NCBI RefSeq assembly: GCF_040581485.1
Contig: NC_090132.1
Coordinates: 11,605,001 to 11,669,000, forward strand
Direction of reading: 5' to 3'
Length of the DNA stretch: 64,000 bases
Source of the DNA: Linepithema humile
Lineage: Eukaryota; Arthropoda; Insecta; Hymenoptera; Formicidae
The notes beneath the pieces were generated by a model, which saw only the letters and a program-made list of their open reading frames with translations, was not told the origin of the DNA and made no database searches. The translations under genes were made by a program, and so were the position numbers. The stretch's first letter is position 1. Each line of letters starts with the position of its first letter. This document shows positions 1 through 10,920 of the stretch, piece by piece.

Positions 1-364
1 ACCGAATTGCACGAAATCACGACACGCGCGCGGAACTGTCAAGTACTAGCGTGAAGCGCCCCGCGCTCCCGCAATAGAAAATCGATATGAGCGCTGCGAG
101 GTGTGATTTACCGCGCCTTACGTCGATACGGAACAATCGATATAAGATACGACATTTTTTAAATAAAAATAAAATTTACATTTTTAATAAAAAATTTAAA
201 TTATTTCTTATTTCATATCTTACATTGATTGCTCCGTATTGACGTAAGACGCGGTAGGTCATATCTTGCAGTGCTTATATCGATTTTCTATCGTGGGAGC
301 GCGCGACGCTTCACGCTAGTGCTTGACAGTTCCGCACGCGTGTCGTGATTTCGTGCAATTCGGT
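1..364. repeat. Imperfect palindrome at the window edge
   Basis: Bases 1 to about 165 are the reverse complement of about 200-364, at roughly 88% identity by eye, with an AT-rich spacer of about 35 bp. The outermost pair is ACCGAATTGCACGAAATC against its complement ending at 364. Because base 1 already pairs, the palindrome may continue left of the window. It lies just outside the Maverick coding region, so it may be part of that element's terminal region or an independent fold-back MITE. The sequence does not decide between these. Confidence 0.85.
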
Positions 365-1090
365 GAGCGATCGGTCCGTTCTTTTTCGTCGGTCATACGA
401 ATGTCAATGTCGCGAAGAAAGTGTCGAAAAGTGACGCGACGATAGCTTCGCCACACAAGTGCGCGAAAACGTATCGCGGGTTAAACGCGAGATACGCGGA
501 TAGATAAATCGTACGCGGAATGCGCCCGTGCACTGGTCGGCGAAATCTCCGGCGGATCTGACTCCATTTTTCCTGTGGAGTACTGTGAAACAGTGAACAG
601 TGAATGCGTTAACAATCGCGTGAAACGCGCTCGATCGAGTCAATCGTTGCGCGATGCACGGGGCTCCTTTGATGTGCAATGTCCCTGAGCGCGGGAAAAT
701 TCAGCGCATCGATTGGGAAACTTTTACCCTTCATAACGCCGAAATTACGACACCCTCGACATTTTGCCAAAGGAACTTTCGTCTCAGAACAACGTCAGGA
801 GTCTACCCTGAACCGGTTATTCGGTACGTTTGGGACACCCTGTATATAATTTTCAAAAATTAAAAGTAAAATTTTTCAGGAGTAGAATTTTCGGAACGCA
901 TCGCCTCGTAGGATCGCGGGAGTAAGAGGAGTGCAACGTATTGCACGCCCTGAAGAGTATACTCCTCACGGTATAAGGCGGCGGGCTGATACTTCACCCG
1001 AAGCCGGACCCTCGCGTGAGTCTTAGCACACATTCTTTTATGGAAAATAATTTCATATTGGTAAATTTTTAAAAAATAATGAAATATTAA
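365..1090. other. Maverick left flank, no gene seen
   Basis: There is no convincing coding region. An open frame at 654-863 lacks any recognisable motif. Its end overlaps the string GGGACACCCTGTATATA (about 831-847), which resembles the termini of the ACAGGGTG MITEs elsewhere in the window, so it is probably not a gene. Confidence 0.5.
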
Positions 1091-1745
1091 ATGTTTTTAG
1101 AGCGTGCACGTATTGAGCTCACACCTGAGCCACCTCTCGTTAACTTGGATAGCGAGAGCGAGGAAGAAGTTGGAACTCACAAAGTGAGTTCATTTGACGA
1201 GGAAGAGATTTTTTCACCAGGTGATTAATGAGAAATTTATCGCAGTAAGAAAAAGGATAAAAATTTTTTATCCGCTAAAAAACAATAGTGAATTTTTTAA
1301 AGTTTAACCAACGAGGTGAAAATACAATAATAATAGAAGATTCGGAGGAGGAGGAGGATGAGGAGGATGATGATGAGGTGCAAGAGGAAGATACGAGGGA
1401 GGAGCTGAGTGGAGCGGAAGAACAGAATCTAGAGGAACTTTTGAGGGAAAGAGGTAAATACAACTATATATTTTTGCACAGATAACGCTTTCATACTCGA
1501 ATACCTTTATTCTAACCGGACGAAATTTTTAGGAATTATTTTCCCGGAAATTTCTTACTCGCCGGAATATTAGTGATCAATGATCAACACGATTAACGGT
1601 GAGCAAGAAAGGGAATAATCCTGTATAGAGGTGAGAGAATTTAATATAAAATGTATTACTATTTTTAATTTTAACAACGCGTAAAATTCGAGTATGGAAG
1701 TGTAAAAACAATAATTTTTCAAATTTTAAAGATAAACTAATTCGT
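1091..1745 (+). other. Possible small acidic exons upstream of the polymerase gene
   Basis: Two short open stretches are rich in Glu and Asp: about 1102-1222, preceded by a plausible acceptor TTTTTAG, and about 1288-1451, followed by a donor-like GAG/GTAAAT. A further acceptor-like TTTTTTCAG lies just before 1765. They could be 5' coding exons spliced onto the polymerase ORF or a separate acidic protein. Maverick genes are usually intronless, so this is tentative. No domain is recognised. Confidence 0.3.
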
Positions 1746-1790
1746 TTGTTTTCGATTTTTTCAGTTCAGTTCGGTGGAGGAAGGGGAGGA

Positions 1791-4700
1791 ATGGAAGAAA
1801 ATACGCAGCAGCAGCAGTCGGCGGAAAATCAAGCCGAAGAAACCGACGACAACGAGATAGGAGTTCGTGGGGAGGGGAGACTGGAGAGAGAAGAGGAGGA
1901 GGAAGCGCTGTTTCCGGAGAATCAAGTTGGTGCGCCGGAACAGATCGCGAATCATAACGAGGATAATTTTAATTATTTAGATTTAATAAGGGAAAACGTG
2001 CGTGAGTTTAGAAATTTCGATGTAGTAGAGAGAGAGGCTGGTTTTTGCCTTCGATTATTACCAGAGGGGGAGGAGGTTTACGCGTGGTTAGAAAACGCGT
2101 TTCGCGAGCTTCACGCGTACGCGGTACTTTCCTGTGTTCCCGGTGATTACATCGGACTTAGTTTCGATTCCCCGAATCTTTCGCACGGGCCCGCGGGTAT
2201 TTCGTTCCGACCATCTCGTGATTTGACTCACGAGAATATCTGGAACCTCGTAAGTTCGTTAGCTCAAAGCTCCGGGGGCTTGAACGTAGCGCAAGAATTC
2301 AACATCCGCGTTTTCCGTGTCACTCCTCCTACGGGTCGTGCGGGTAATGCGCTTGATATCGCGGGTAAACGCTCGATTTTAACGATATCCAACTCGGATA
2401 ACTTATGTTTTCCTCGCGCACTCGTAACGGCGCAAATTTACAATGAACGTGGTAATTTACGTACGGGTAGTCTACAAAAAAGATGGAACGCCGTAAGATA
2501 CCGTCATTCCTCGTTACAACGTGAGTTGGCACGTGATTTAACAAGAAAAGTCGGTATTACAATTCCAGAAGAGAGTTGCGGTATTCGCGAAATTGAGCAT
2601 TTTCAGCAATATCTAGCCGCGGAAAACTTCGCGATAATGATCTATAGCGCGGAAACTTTTGGTCACGGAGGTAAAGTCTTATTTGATGGAAATGCGATAC
2701 TAGCCTCACTACATCGCAAACCGGCCGCGTGTTTAAACCTATTACATCACACTGAATTACGACATTACAGCGTTATTTTAAATCTAAAAGCCATCGCGGG
2801 TAGTCGAGGTTATTGCGTATCGTGTAACATCGGTTACCACAGCGATGTAGGGGGACACCAATGCTCAAATAAATGCCCTCGGTGTTACGCGGTACCTTCG
2901 TGCGAGCGATTCAACGCGGAGCGTATTCATTGCGAAAATTGTAATTGCGAATTTTTTAATCACGCGTGTCTTGAGCATCATCGTGCGCAAAAATCATACG
3001 ATGGGCAATCGTCTCGTAGCGTTTGCAGCACCGTATGTTTTTGCGAAGAATGCGGTCGTTTAATCGAGCGTAATAGACAACACGAATGCGGCGTAACTTA
3101 CTGTTCGACGTGTCGTTCTGCCCAGTCGTTGAATCATTTTTGTCACATGCTTCCTTTCCCTCACAAAGCTAATTTCCGTACTAACGACACGAAGCACATT
3201 TTGGGAGAGGGAGGAGAGCAACAACAAAACGCGGGTGAGTGCGTACTTAAAACAGAAAGTCGCATCGCATTCGTGTTTTACAATTTCGAGACGCGACAGG
3301 ATGCCACGCTTCAAGATACCGCGAGTGTAAATATTCACGTACCTACACTGCGTCGCGCAACAGATTTGCGAAACGTGTGCCGAGATAGACGATACTTCGG
3401 TGCGCTGTCGGTGGTGCGGTATTCGTGAATACATATTTCGTCGTGATCCTGTAAAAGAGTTTGTAGATTTCGCGACACGTCCGACTAAATATTTTAAACA
3501 CATAATTTGTATAGCTTATAACACGAAAGCATTCGATGCGCAATTTATCCTACGTTATATTGTTGAGAGCGGAACCGCCTTAGAACCGTGGGTAATCTTA
3601 AACGGGACGAAAATTGTAGTACTAACAGTGAGACATACGAAATTTATCGATAGTATTAGTTATAAGCCAATGCGTTTATCGGAGTTACCGAAGGCTTTTG
3701 GCCTGACGAATACTTCGGACAAAGGCATTTTTCCGCATTTATTTAATACTAACGATAATCAGTCATATGTCGGTCCGTTGCCGGATATTCGATATTATTC
3801 ACCCGATAGTATGAATACGAACGAGCAAGAAAAGTTTTTAGCGTAGCACGCGGAAATGATTCGTACGAATTATGTGTTTGATTTTGAATGCGAGATATTG
3901 CGTTACTGTCGCAACGACGTGAATATTCTGAGACGCGCGTGCATGTCTTTCAGAAAGATTTTCTTGAAGTGCGGTCGCGTGTGTCCGTTCGAGGAATGCA
4001 CAACCATCGCTTCCACGTGTATGAGGGTTTTTAGAAAAAACTTTCTACGTGAAAGAGAAATTGAAATAATTCCACCGGGCGGGTACAGACGCGCGAATAC
4101 CCAATCGCGGAAGGCACTTCAGTGGAAGGAGCTGGTGTGGAAGGAGCGCGAGTTCGGACATAACATCACTCACGCAAGACGAAGTCGGGAATATCGTCTG
4201 CAAGACGGCACGCTAGTCGATGGTTATTACGAGTCGATGAAAAACGGTATAACTATCACGTGTTGCAATTCCACGGTTGTTTTTGGCATGGATGTCCGTC
4301 GTGTTTTAAGATTAATCGCGATAGGGAACTATCGGTAAACAACGAACGCGGCGATATGATTGATTTGCGTTATGAGCACACCATCGCAACAACGTATCGT
4401 CTTCGAAGACGGGGGTACTCGGTGATAGAGCAGTGGGAATGCGTCTTTGATCGCGAAATGATGGAAAATAGGGAAATATGCGAATTTTTACAGAATCACC
4501 CGATAGAAATTGAGCCGCTCAACCCGCGCGATGCGTTCTACGGTGGACGTACGGGGAACATCGTGACGCGGTACGAGATTACGGGTACGAAGAAGATACG
4601 TTACGTGGATGTGTGTTCTCTGTACCCGTTCGTACTGAAGACCGGAGTTTTTCCAATTGGACATCCCACGGTGTACGTCGCGGAGGAATGCTCGACTCTA

Positions 4701-5956
4701 ATTGGCATAGGTCCGTGTTACAATTTTGATTCCGTCGAAGGTCTGTGCGTTGCAGGATACTCCCTCCGAGCGATCTCTTTCACCCCGTATTACCCTATCG
4801 CGTGCGTGGAAAGCTGCTATTCGCATTGTGTCGCAGTTGTTGCGAAACATTTTTACACGATGAATGTACCCACGAACCGTCCGAGCGAGAATTCGAAGGT
4901 ACATGGGTATCGCTTGAATTGCGCAAAGCCATCGACAAAGGTTATCTCGTAACGAGGGTTTGTGAGATTCGGCAATACACCACAGCTCGCTACGATCCCG
5001 ATACACAGCAGGGTGGATTATTAACAGAATATATAAACACATTTTTAAAATTGAAACAAGAAGCCAGCGGATGGCCGAACAAGTGTGAGGATGACGTGTC
5101 TAAAGAACAATATCTTTGCGACTACAAGAAAACCGAGGGTGTCGTTCTCGATAAGCAAAACATTGCAAAAAATCCTGGTTTGCGCTCGGTCGCGAAGCTA
5201 TGTTTAAATTCTTTTTGGGGGAAATTTGGTCAACGATCCAACCTGCCAAATACCGAAATCGTAAAAACTCAACAGCGTTTAGCGAGTTTACTCACGAGTC
5301 CTCAGCATGAGATAATCAAAATATTACCCGTAAACGAGGAAGTGATGTATGTTTCGTGGCGACTGCGAGAAGAGCTGGACGTATCCTTGCCTCTTACCAA
5401 CGTGGTTATAGCGGCTTTCACGACAGCACAGGTGCGTCTTGTATTATATGAATATTTAGATAATTTGGATCGTCGCGTTTTATATTACGATACTGACTCG
5501 TATATTTACGTGAGCAGCGGTGTCTCCGATGAATACGAAGTGCGTAAAAGTAATTTCTTAGGCGATATGACGGACGAACTCGAGAGCTATAATCGCGGTA
5601 GCTATTTCGAGGCGTTTGTATCGGGTGGTCCGAAATTTTACGCATACGTGGTTCGCACAGCGGAAGGGCAAACGCGAGAAATTTGCAAAATAAAGGGCAT
5701 AACTCTAAATTTCGAAAACTCACGCTTGGTTAATTTTAATAGTATTAAGGAATTATTATTACGTAAAGAGCGAGAAGGTCAAGAGGAGGAGGAAGGGACG
5801 GAGTCGGCAACGGTAGAATCGCGTTCGATAAATCTACGTTTCAGAGTAATTCGACGTACAGCCTTTCACGAAATAATAACACGCGACGAAGTGAAAGCTT
5901 GCACACCCGTGTTGCTAAAACGTAGATTTCTCGACAGTCGTTGTTCCGTCCCTTAA
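1791..5956 (+). pseudogene. Maverick protein-primed DNA polymerase B, broken
   Basis: This would replicate the element by protein-primed synthesis. Translation is best begun at ATG 1791 (GGAGGAATGG); the frame is open upstream but has no better ATG. Residues about 190-330 hold an OTU-like cysteine-protease signature: Asp203, Cys206 in DNLCFPRAL, and His325 in HYSVI. A Cys/His-rich zinc-binding stretch follows to about residue 480. The exonuclease I motif reads FYNFET at codon 498, where FYDFET is expected, so a catalytic Asp has become Asn. Further on are the polymerase motifs DVCSLYP (4608), NSFWGKFGQ (about 5205) and YYDTDS (about 5485). The frame is broken by a frameshift near 3340-3400, an in-frame TAG at 3844-3846 (a Trp position in relatives), a frameshift near 4250-4265 and one near 4742-4752. 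It cannot make a full product. The palm motifs are all recognisable and the family assignment is secure. Confidence 0.93.
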
Positions 5957-6366
5957 GGATATTTATCCGAACGCTAATTATTATTTCACGATATTGTTCC
6001 TTCGCTCTATTTTATCATCTAAATAATTGCATGCACGTTTTCCCCATCTATGTAAGTTTATAAATTTTTTGTAAAAAGTAAATAAAAATTGTGTTGTAAA
6101 AATAGAATAAGAATAGGTTAAGAAAATGATAAAATTATAGAAAAAAGTCATGTAGATTTAAGAAATAATAAAATTTATATTTTGTATCGCTTTTGCTTTG
6201 TATTTATATTTTGAAAAAATAATTCTCCAATGATTTTTCTCCAAGTTTATTTTCCCCTTTCTCTCTCTCTCTCCCCACATACATTTACGTAAAACGACTA
6301 TTTTTGCCCAATTCTTTCCGTGGAAAGCAACTTTTCATCGTGGGGGAGTATCATAAGCTCATAAAC
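5957..6366. other. Polymerase-ATPase intergenic region
   Basis: AT-rich sequence follows the polymerase stop, with several AATAAA-type strings (for example near 6081) that could serve as polyadenylation signals, and a CT-rich tract near 6259-6273. No coding region is visible. Confidence 0.4.
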
Positions 6367-6573
6367 TCACTCCCCCGCGCGCGCAGGCGCTGACGCGAGC
6401 AATTCCGCTTGTACAGCTTCTCCGGTCCGAATCAGCTCGTAAAAGACCGCCGCGAAGTACGCTGGCGCGCGCGCACCTCCGCCGCGGAGTGCCCCCTGCC
6501 GCGATAGTAAGCTTATTTCATCGTACCGTTGCACGGCTTTTTTTATGTTAGTGAAGACACAAGCGGTGTTCAT
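6367..6573 (-). CDS. Small unrecognised ORF divergent from the ATPase gene
   Basis: This is a 68-codon ORF on the minus strand whose ATG lies only 8 bp from the ATG of the ATPase gene on the other strand. It is rich in Ala, Arg and Gly and has no motif I recognise. The sequence is much more GC-rich than its surroundings and contains several GCGCGC strings, so an open frame could arise by composition alone. It could be a small Maverick gene sharing a bidirectional promoter with the ATPase, or an artefact. I give it low weight. Confidence 0.25.
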   Translation of the reverse strand: MNTACVFTNIKKAVQRYDEISLLSRQGALRGGGARAPAYFAAVFYELIRTGEAVQAELLASAPARAGE

Positions 6574-6581
6574 TTCACAAG

Positions 6582-7291
6582 ATGGACGTACGCTGGAAAC
6601 ATCCCTGGACGGCTATTGTCAGCGGTCCCACCGGCTGTGGTAAAACGGTCTTTGTAAAATCCTTTCTCAAATATTTACCCGAAATGGCCGATGTTTCTTT
6701 TGAGTCCTATTTTATTACGCCGAATGGCAAGACGCATATCGTCAACTACAACACATGTTTGCGAAAACAGAAGAGAAAGTGGGAGGACATGGAAAAAGGG
6801 AGGGTAAAATAAAGAGAAATATAATCGAGTTTCGCGAAGGGCTACCGCAAACGGACAATTATTCTAGCGATCCTCTCGCACCAAAATTGGTGATAATCGA
6901 CGATCTTATGAGAGAATCATCCTCGTGCGACGTAATCATGGATCTTTTTACAAAGGGTCATCATAAGAATCTGAGTGTTATACTCATCACGCAAAATCTA
7001 TTTCACCAGGGGCGCGGGCAGCGCAACATATCTCTTAATTCTAACTACATAGTCGTCTTCAAGAACCCGCGCGATCGCGCTCAAATTCGCCATCTCGCGC
7101 GACAGGTGTACCCCAATGACCCAAAGTTTCTAGAAGAAGCATACTTTGACGCAACCTCACGCTCTCACGGATATTTATTACTCAATCTGAAACAATCGAC
7201 TCCGGACAAATATCGATTTCGGACCGGCATCTTTCCCGACGATGCGTTGCATTACGTCTATGTACCGCGCAGATCATTCTCCAGCGTATAA
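6582..7291 (+). pseudogene. Maverick genome-packaging ATPase, one frameshift
   Basis: This is an A32/FtsK-HerA-type ATPase that would drive DNA into a capsid. The first part, from ATG 6582, carries the Walker A motif GPTGCGKT at residues about 15-22. The remainder lies in another frame, open to 7291, and carries Walker B LVIIDDLM, then ITQNLFHQGRGQR and the family-typical FKNPRDRAQIR and GYLLLNLKQSTPD segments. The switch falls between about 6770 and 6815, in an A- and G-rich stretch, so a small indel is likely. The start codon sits in the context AAGATGG. Apart from the frameshift the protein looks complete, with nothing missing at the C-terminus. Confidence 0.9.
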
Positions 7292-7340
7292 AAAGTATGT
7301 ACTAGCGCTCGCGTGACGTCAGTTGCGAAAGACTCACACG

Positions 7341-7724
7341 ATGAAAGAAGCGGTAGCAGCGTCAGACAGTGCAACGAAAACCGCTAGACGTTCGATCGGA
7401 AAGAGAAACGTTTGTCTTCTAGAGGCGCTGTGTCATCTGAACAAAAATCAACGCACTTCCTTCCTGCGAACCGCGGATGAAAAATTTATTCGCTGTATTT
7501 GCGAATGCGTTTTCAACACACTCAATGTTAACGTTGCGCTCGAACGACGTGAAAAAAATCGTCTGAGCAAATACAAAACGGCGCTGCGTCGTATCGCGTC
7601 AAAGCGTGGAAATTGGAAGAATAAAAGAAAGCGATTGGCACAACGAGGTGGATTCTTATCCTATATCATCGTTCCTTTATTAGAGGCCTTATTTTTGCGA
7701 ATTATAGACAGGGCGACGGATTAA
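7341..7724 (+). CDS. Maverick small basic protein (pX-like)
   Basis: This intact ORF of about 127 codons begins at ATG 7341 and is dense in Lys and Arg. It has a central helical part with LLEALCHLNKNQR and FLRTADEKFI, a basic stretch NRLSKYKTALRRIASKRG, and a hydrophobic C-terminal segment after QRGGFLSYI. Small proteins with this layout, including the GGF turn before a hydrophobic tail, are recurrent in Mavericks and adintovirus-like elements and have been compared with adenovirus core protein X. A role in condensing DNA or interacting with membranes is an inference. It lies 50 bp after the ATPase stop and is the only apparently unbroken gene of the Maverick besides most of the integrase. 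Confidence 0.65.
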   Translation: MKEAVAASDSATKTARRSIGKRNVCLLEALCHLNKNQRTSFLRTADEKFIRCICECVFNTLNVNVALERREKNRLSKYKTALRRIASKRGNWKNKRKRLAQRGGFLSYIIVPLLEALFLRIIDRATD

Positions 7725-7754
7725 AACACAAGAGAGAAAATAATATTGAGCGTT

Positions 7755-8575
7755 ATGAAAAGGGCGAAAAAAATGGTTTTAATTTCTACGGAAAATCTCG
7801 AGAGAATGCAGCGTCAATTACATCAACCGCAGCCGACTACGGCACACCGCTCGTGGAAAACACACCGGACGAAAGCGCAAATAATAATAATAATTATAAT
7901 TCCGTACGAACACCCGGAACCGCTCTATCCAGACTCGATGCGGAGATAAGTCGAATTCTTAATTCGCCCTATCCGAAGGACGAAGCCGAGAGATGGAAGA
8001 TGTACAAAGAGGTTCTTTGGCAATATCTTCACTTTGTACGAGTAGCTCGAGGACGACGAAATCAAGAGGACGATACGCGTAACGCCGAAGAAGAAGAAAA
8101 AGACGAAAATGCGTTGGACACACGTGAAGGAGTACCGGTGCACGATCTCATGGGCTCATTTGCTCCGGACTCTAGTCGTACGAGAAGCCTCCCGAAAGAA
8201 CATGACACAAGTCTCGAGGTGATGAAAAGCGTTGGAAGAATAGTGGATAGCGTACCGAAATCTTACCGTGCCGAAGCTCGCTTACTAACGTAACACCTGC
8301 TCGATAAAACATCGTCGAGTAGAATTAGCTGGGATGAGCATAGAGTCGTGACTATAGACGGTAACGTCGTAAAATTCAAATATCTTAAACCTGATAGACG
8401 AGGCGATGCGCGATAGAAAAACCGTGAAAGCCGTGGGAAGAGTTCAGTTCGCGCGGTTACTTCGCGACTTGAACATTCCTTCCGCACTAGTGAGAAATAA
8501 AAAATTATTAGCAGCCGGTTCTTCGCAAAATATCGCGAAACTTAGCGGTCCTACGGCGAGTTCCACTCCTAAGAG
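7755..8575 (+). pseudogene. Maverick virion-type gene, 5' part, broken and split by Gypsy
   Basis: The gene starts at ATG 7755 (MKRAKKMVLISTENLERMQ), changes frame near 7860-7890 in an AAT-repeat stretch, is open to a TAA at 8291-8293, then continues in the same frame (SISWDEH-like region) to about 8400. The frame shifts once more, into the ORF beginning at 8406 with GRVQFARLLRDLNIP. That ORF runs into the Gypsy LTR at 8576. The coding sense resumes beyond the insertion at 19103. The layout (N-terminal KMVL-ST/SPE-LERL, middle Glu-rich part, C-terminal FARLLR-like module) recurs in Mavericks next to the small basic protein. The exact function is not established. Counting breaks: two frameshifts, one stop and one 10.5-kb insertion. 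Confidence 0.7.
8572..8575. repeat. Target-site duplication AGAG, left copy
   Basis: AGAG lies immediately before the TGCGACG end of the left LTR and is repeated at 19099-19102 directly after the other LTR. A perfect 4-bp duplication is typical of Gypsy-type integration. Confidence 0.9.
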
Positions 8576-10349
8576 TGCGACGACTTTTCCGTCGGGCAGA
8601 AGTACACCCGCCGGTAAGCGTGTCAAACCTCGTTGCTCTATTTTATAGATCTTAGTAATTATCGCGAAACTTATAGTTGGGCGCCAGGCGCGGATTAACG
8701 CGCCGCACGAACAAATTACGTTAGAGTCAAATTTTTGCTTTAAAGAGCAACGGCAATAAGCGCGACTAGCCCACTCTACAAATGGCAGAGGGGCGAGGTT
8801 CTTTAGAGATGCTAACCTGGTTTGGAGAGAGGAGTCTGAAATAAACGGTTATTAAGAACACACTAATCAGTAACAAATAACATTTAATTATAAATTAGAT
8901 TAAGTGAGATTGACGCCGGGTGACGGGCGTCTTAACAATTCCGCGGAGTGGAGACATGTTTTATTTCAGTGAGAGGCGTTATGATTTCACTGTTCAACTC
9001 GCGGAAATCCGCGTACTTCCGCCTCACGCGGTATAAGATTCGGCGTACAAATTCAGTAACTTTCATTCGGTGCGGTTGTTACAATTAGCTCTACTTCAAT
9101 CTTTCTTCATAACGGTTAGCCTACAATACGAACTCTATCTCAGTATTATTCTGACGGTTCTGAATGTAAACGCTCGACCGAAAGCCGAGGCGAGAGATAC
9201 GCGATAGGCTAACTCCACAATTCTAACACTCGGTACAGCAATACATCAATAGACGCGAAATTATCATTCATGAACGAGAGACATTACTTAATGCAAAACG
9301 ACTGTCGGCTCGGCAGCCCCGAGGGGGATAGCATGGTGAAATCTTATTCTATAGAAGCGGTAGTCAGCGGGGCCCGGCCTAAATCTAACCTCGCAACATA
9401 TCGCGAGACATTTCGGTACTCTTAATACACTTTCACGAAAACCAGGCGGGTTCTTATTTCCGCGAGGCTCGGGCCGCCTACTGATACCGCTCTTACCGCG
9501 AAGTCGAAGTGGTGGCCTTACAAATCGCTGGTACGCCCGTGGTAGTCCTCGAGGTTTCGCCCTGGTTGCCGACTCGCCGAACAGTGACGACCGCGAGGCT
9601 CGCCGGACAGCGGTGACCTTCCGCGCATCGTCCTGCGCATGTAGATCCGCGCTATCGATTAGCGCTACTTGATCCTTCGATATCTCTAACGATCTCGATC
9701 CTCGCGTCGCTCCTCGATTTTTCGGCCCTCGGTGACGCTTTTCCGAGGTGACCCCGGTCTCTCTCTTTTGGCAGCTGCCGTTAACGCCCTTCGTGGCCTT
9801 CTCCGTTTCCAGATCCGAGCCTTCTTTGAATCGGTCGTGAACTGGCCAGGTTCCGACCGGATTCCTCTTTCCTGGCTCGTTACAACAGCTCCTTGTTCGG
9901 GTACTCCACCCCGGGTCTTCGGCGTGTGAGAGCGCGCTTCCCTCTCGGGCGTCATCTCTCTCGGTGCGTTCACCGGCCTCGATATGCTCCGTATCTGAAA
10001 TCGTAACTGCGGTAGCGACTGTGTCTGGAATCGAATGATATTGGCAAGGGTGTTTTTACTTGCCCTTATCCTGGATCCGTCTGCACGCCGTCCGGGCCTC
10101 CGTCGTCCTGCCTGCTGAGTCCCTCGCAGGTCCCACGAAGGCTGCTCCACGGTAATTCACAATATGGGAGTTTGGCCACCCACCACGACTCGCTTAATTC
10201 GCTATAACGCAAAATCTAAAATCTCCAAAAAAAGGAATTAAGAGGGAGAGGTCGTCGCCCCCCCGCGGTGGGGTCTCCGACCTCAAATTTCCCTCCTCGA
10301 TCGGGCTTTCTCGCCCTTGTGACGGACGTCAAAAAAAAGTCACGTCACA
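8576..10349 (-). repeat. 3' LTR (element sense) of the Gypsy element
   Basis: A 1774-bp direct repeat identical by eye to 17325-19098. In the element's orientation it begins TGTGACGTGAC and ends GTCGTCGCA. It contains spurious open frames (for example 9686-10150 on the minus strand), duplicated exactly in the other LTR, which I do not regard as genes. Confidence 0.95.
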
Positions 10350-10366
10350 ACTCCCCCTTCCCAGGA
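10350..10366 (-). promoter_or_regulatory. Polypurine tract for plus-strand priming
   Basis: Read on the minus strand, the bases abutting the 3' LTR are CTGGGAAGGGGGAGT, an almost pure purine run directly before TGTGACG. Its position and composition fit the polypurine tract of an LTR retrotransposon. Confidence 0.8.
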
Positions 10367-10920
10367 GAGGACCGAGGAGGTCTTGGACATCGACGGGCGT
10401 CGATGACCACCAATCCGACACACTAAATGCATTACGAGAAAGTCACCAAAGTCTTATGATCTTTAAAAGGACCCACAAACAGATTCCACCAGCCTGGGGG
10501 GTTTTAAAGCCACCCTCTCTCGGGTTTTGCCGCCTTGTCGTTTTTCTTATTGGATTTCTATCGAATGTGGATCGAGGGAGGATTGAAAAGGGGAAGTATT
10601 CGTAATGACTGTCTTTCGGTCATACCCTTTATTTTTGGGGCTCTTTCCCCCTTCCTCTCTAATCTTATAGTGGTACAAGAAAAAAAACAATAACAAAAGA
10701 AAACGAAATCAACAGACAAAACAACAAAACAAAAAAAAACTCCATATTCGGTACATACAAAAAAAACGTCGGTACGACTAGAAACTTGTACGAAAAGAAA
10801 TTAACGGCTCTCGGTATTATGGCCGAGCCGGCACCAGGATAGAAAAAAAAACATTAGGGGGGGGGGGAAGGAGACGTCGAATCTCCATGGCGGGGTTCTT
10901 CGGCCTCGGAGTGAGGTCTC
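10367..10920 (-). other. Gypsy region between ORF3 and polypurine tract
   Basis: No gene is seen. The strand shown carries long A-rich runs around 10677-10790 and a G run at 10857-10868. The minus-strand transcript would therefore have T-rich and C-rich tracts here. It probably acts as 3' untranslated sequence. Confidence 0.5.

Noticed and set aside
1275..1463. Serine-rich minus-strand frame
   Set aside because: It is the complement of a GAG/GAT-rich acidic stretch and has no motif.
9686..10150. A 154-codon minus-strand frame, with an identical one at 18435-18899
   Set aside because: Both lie wholly within the LTRs and are identical because the LTRs are. There is no recognisable domain.
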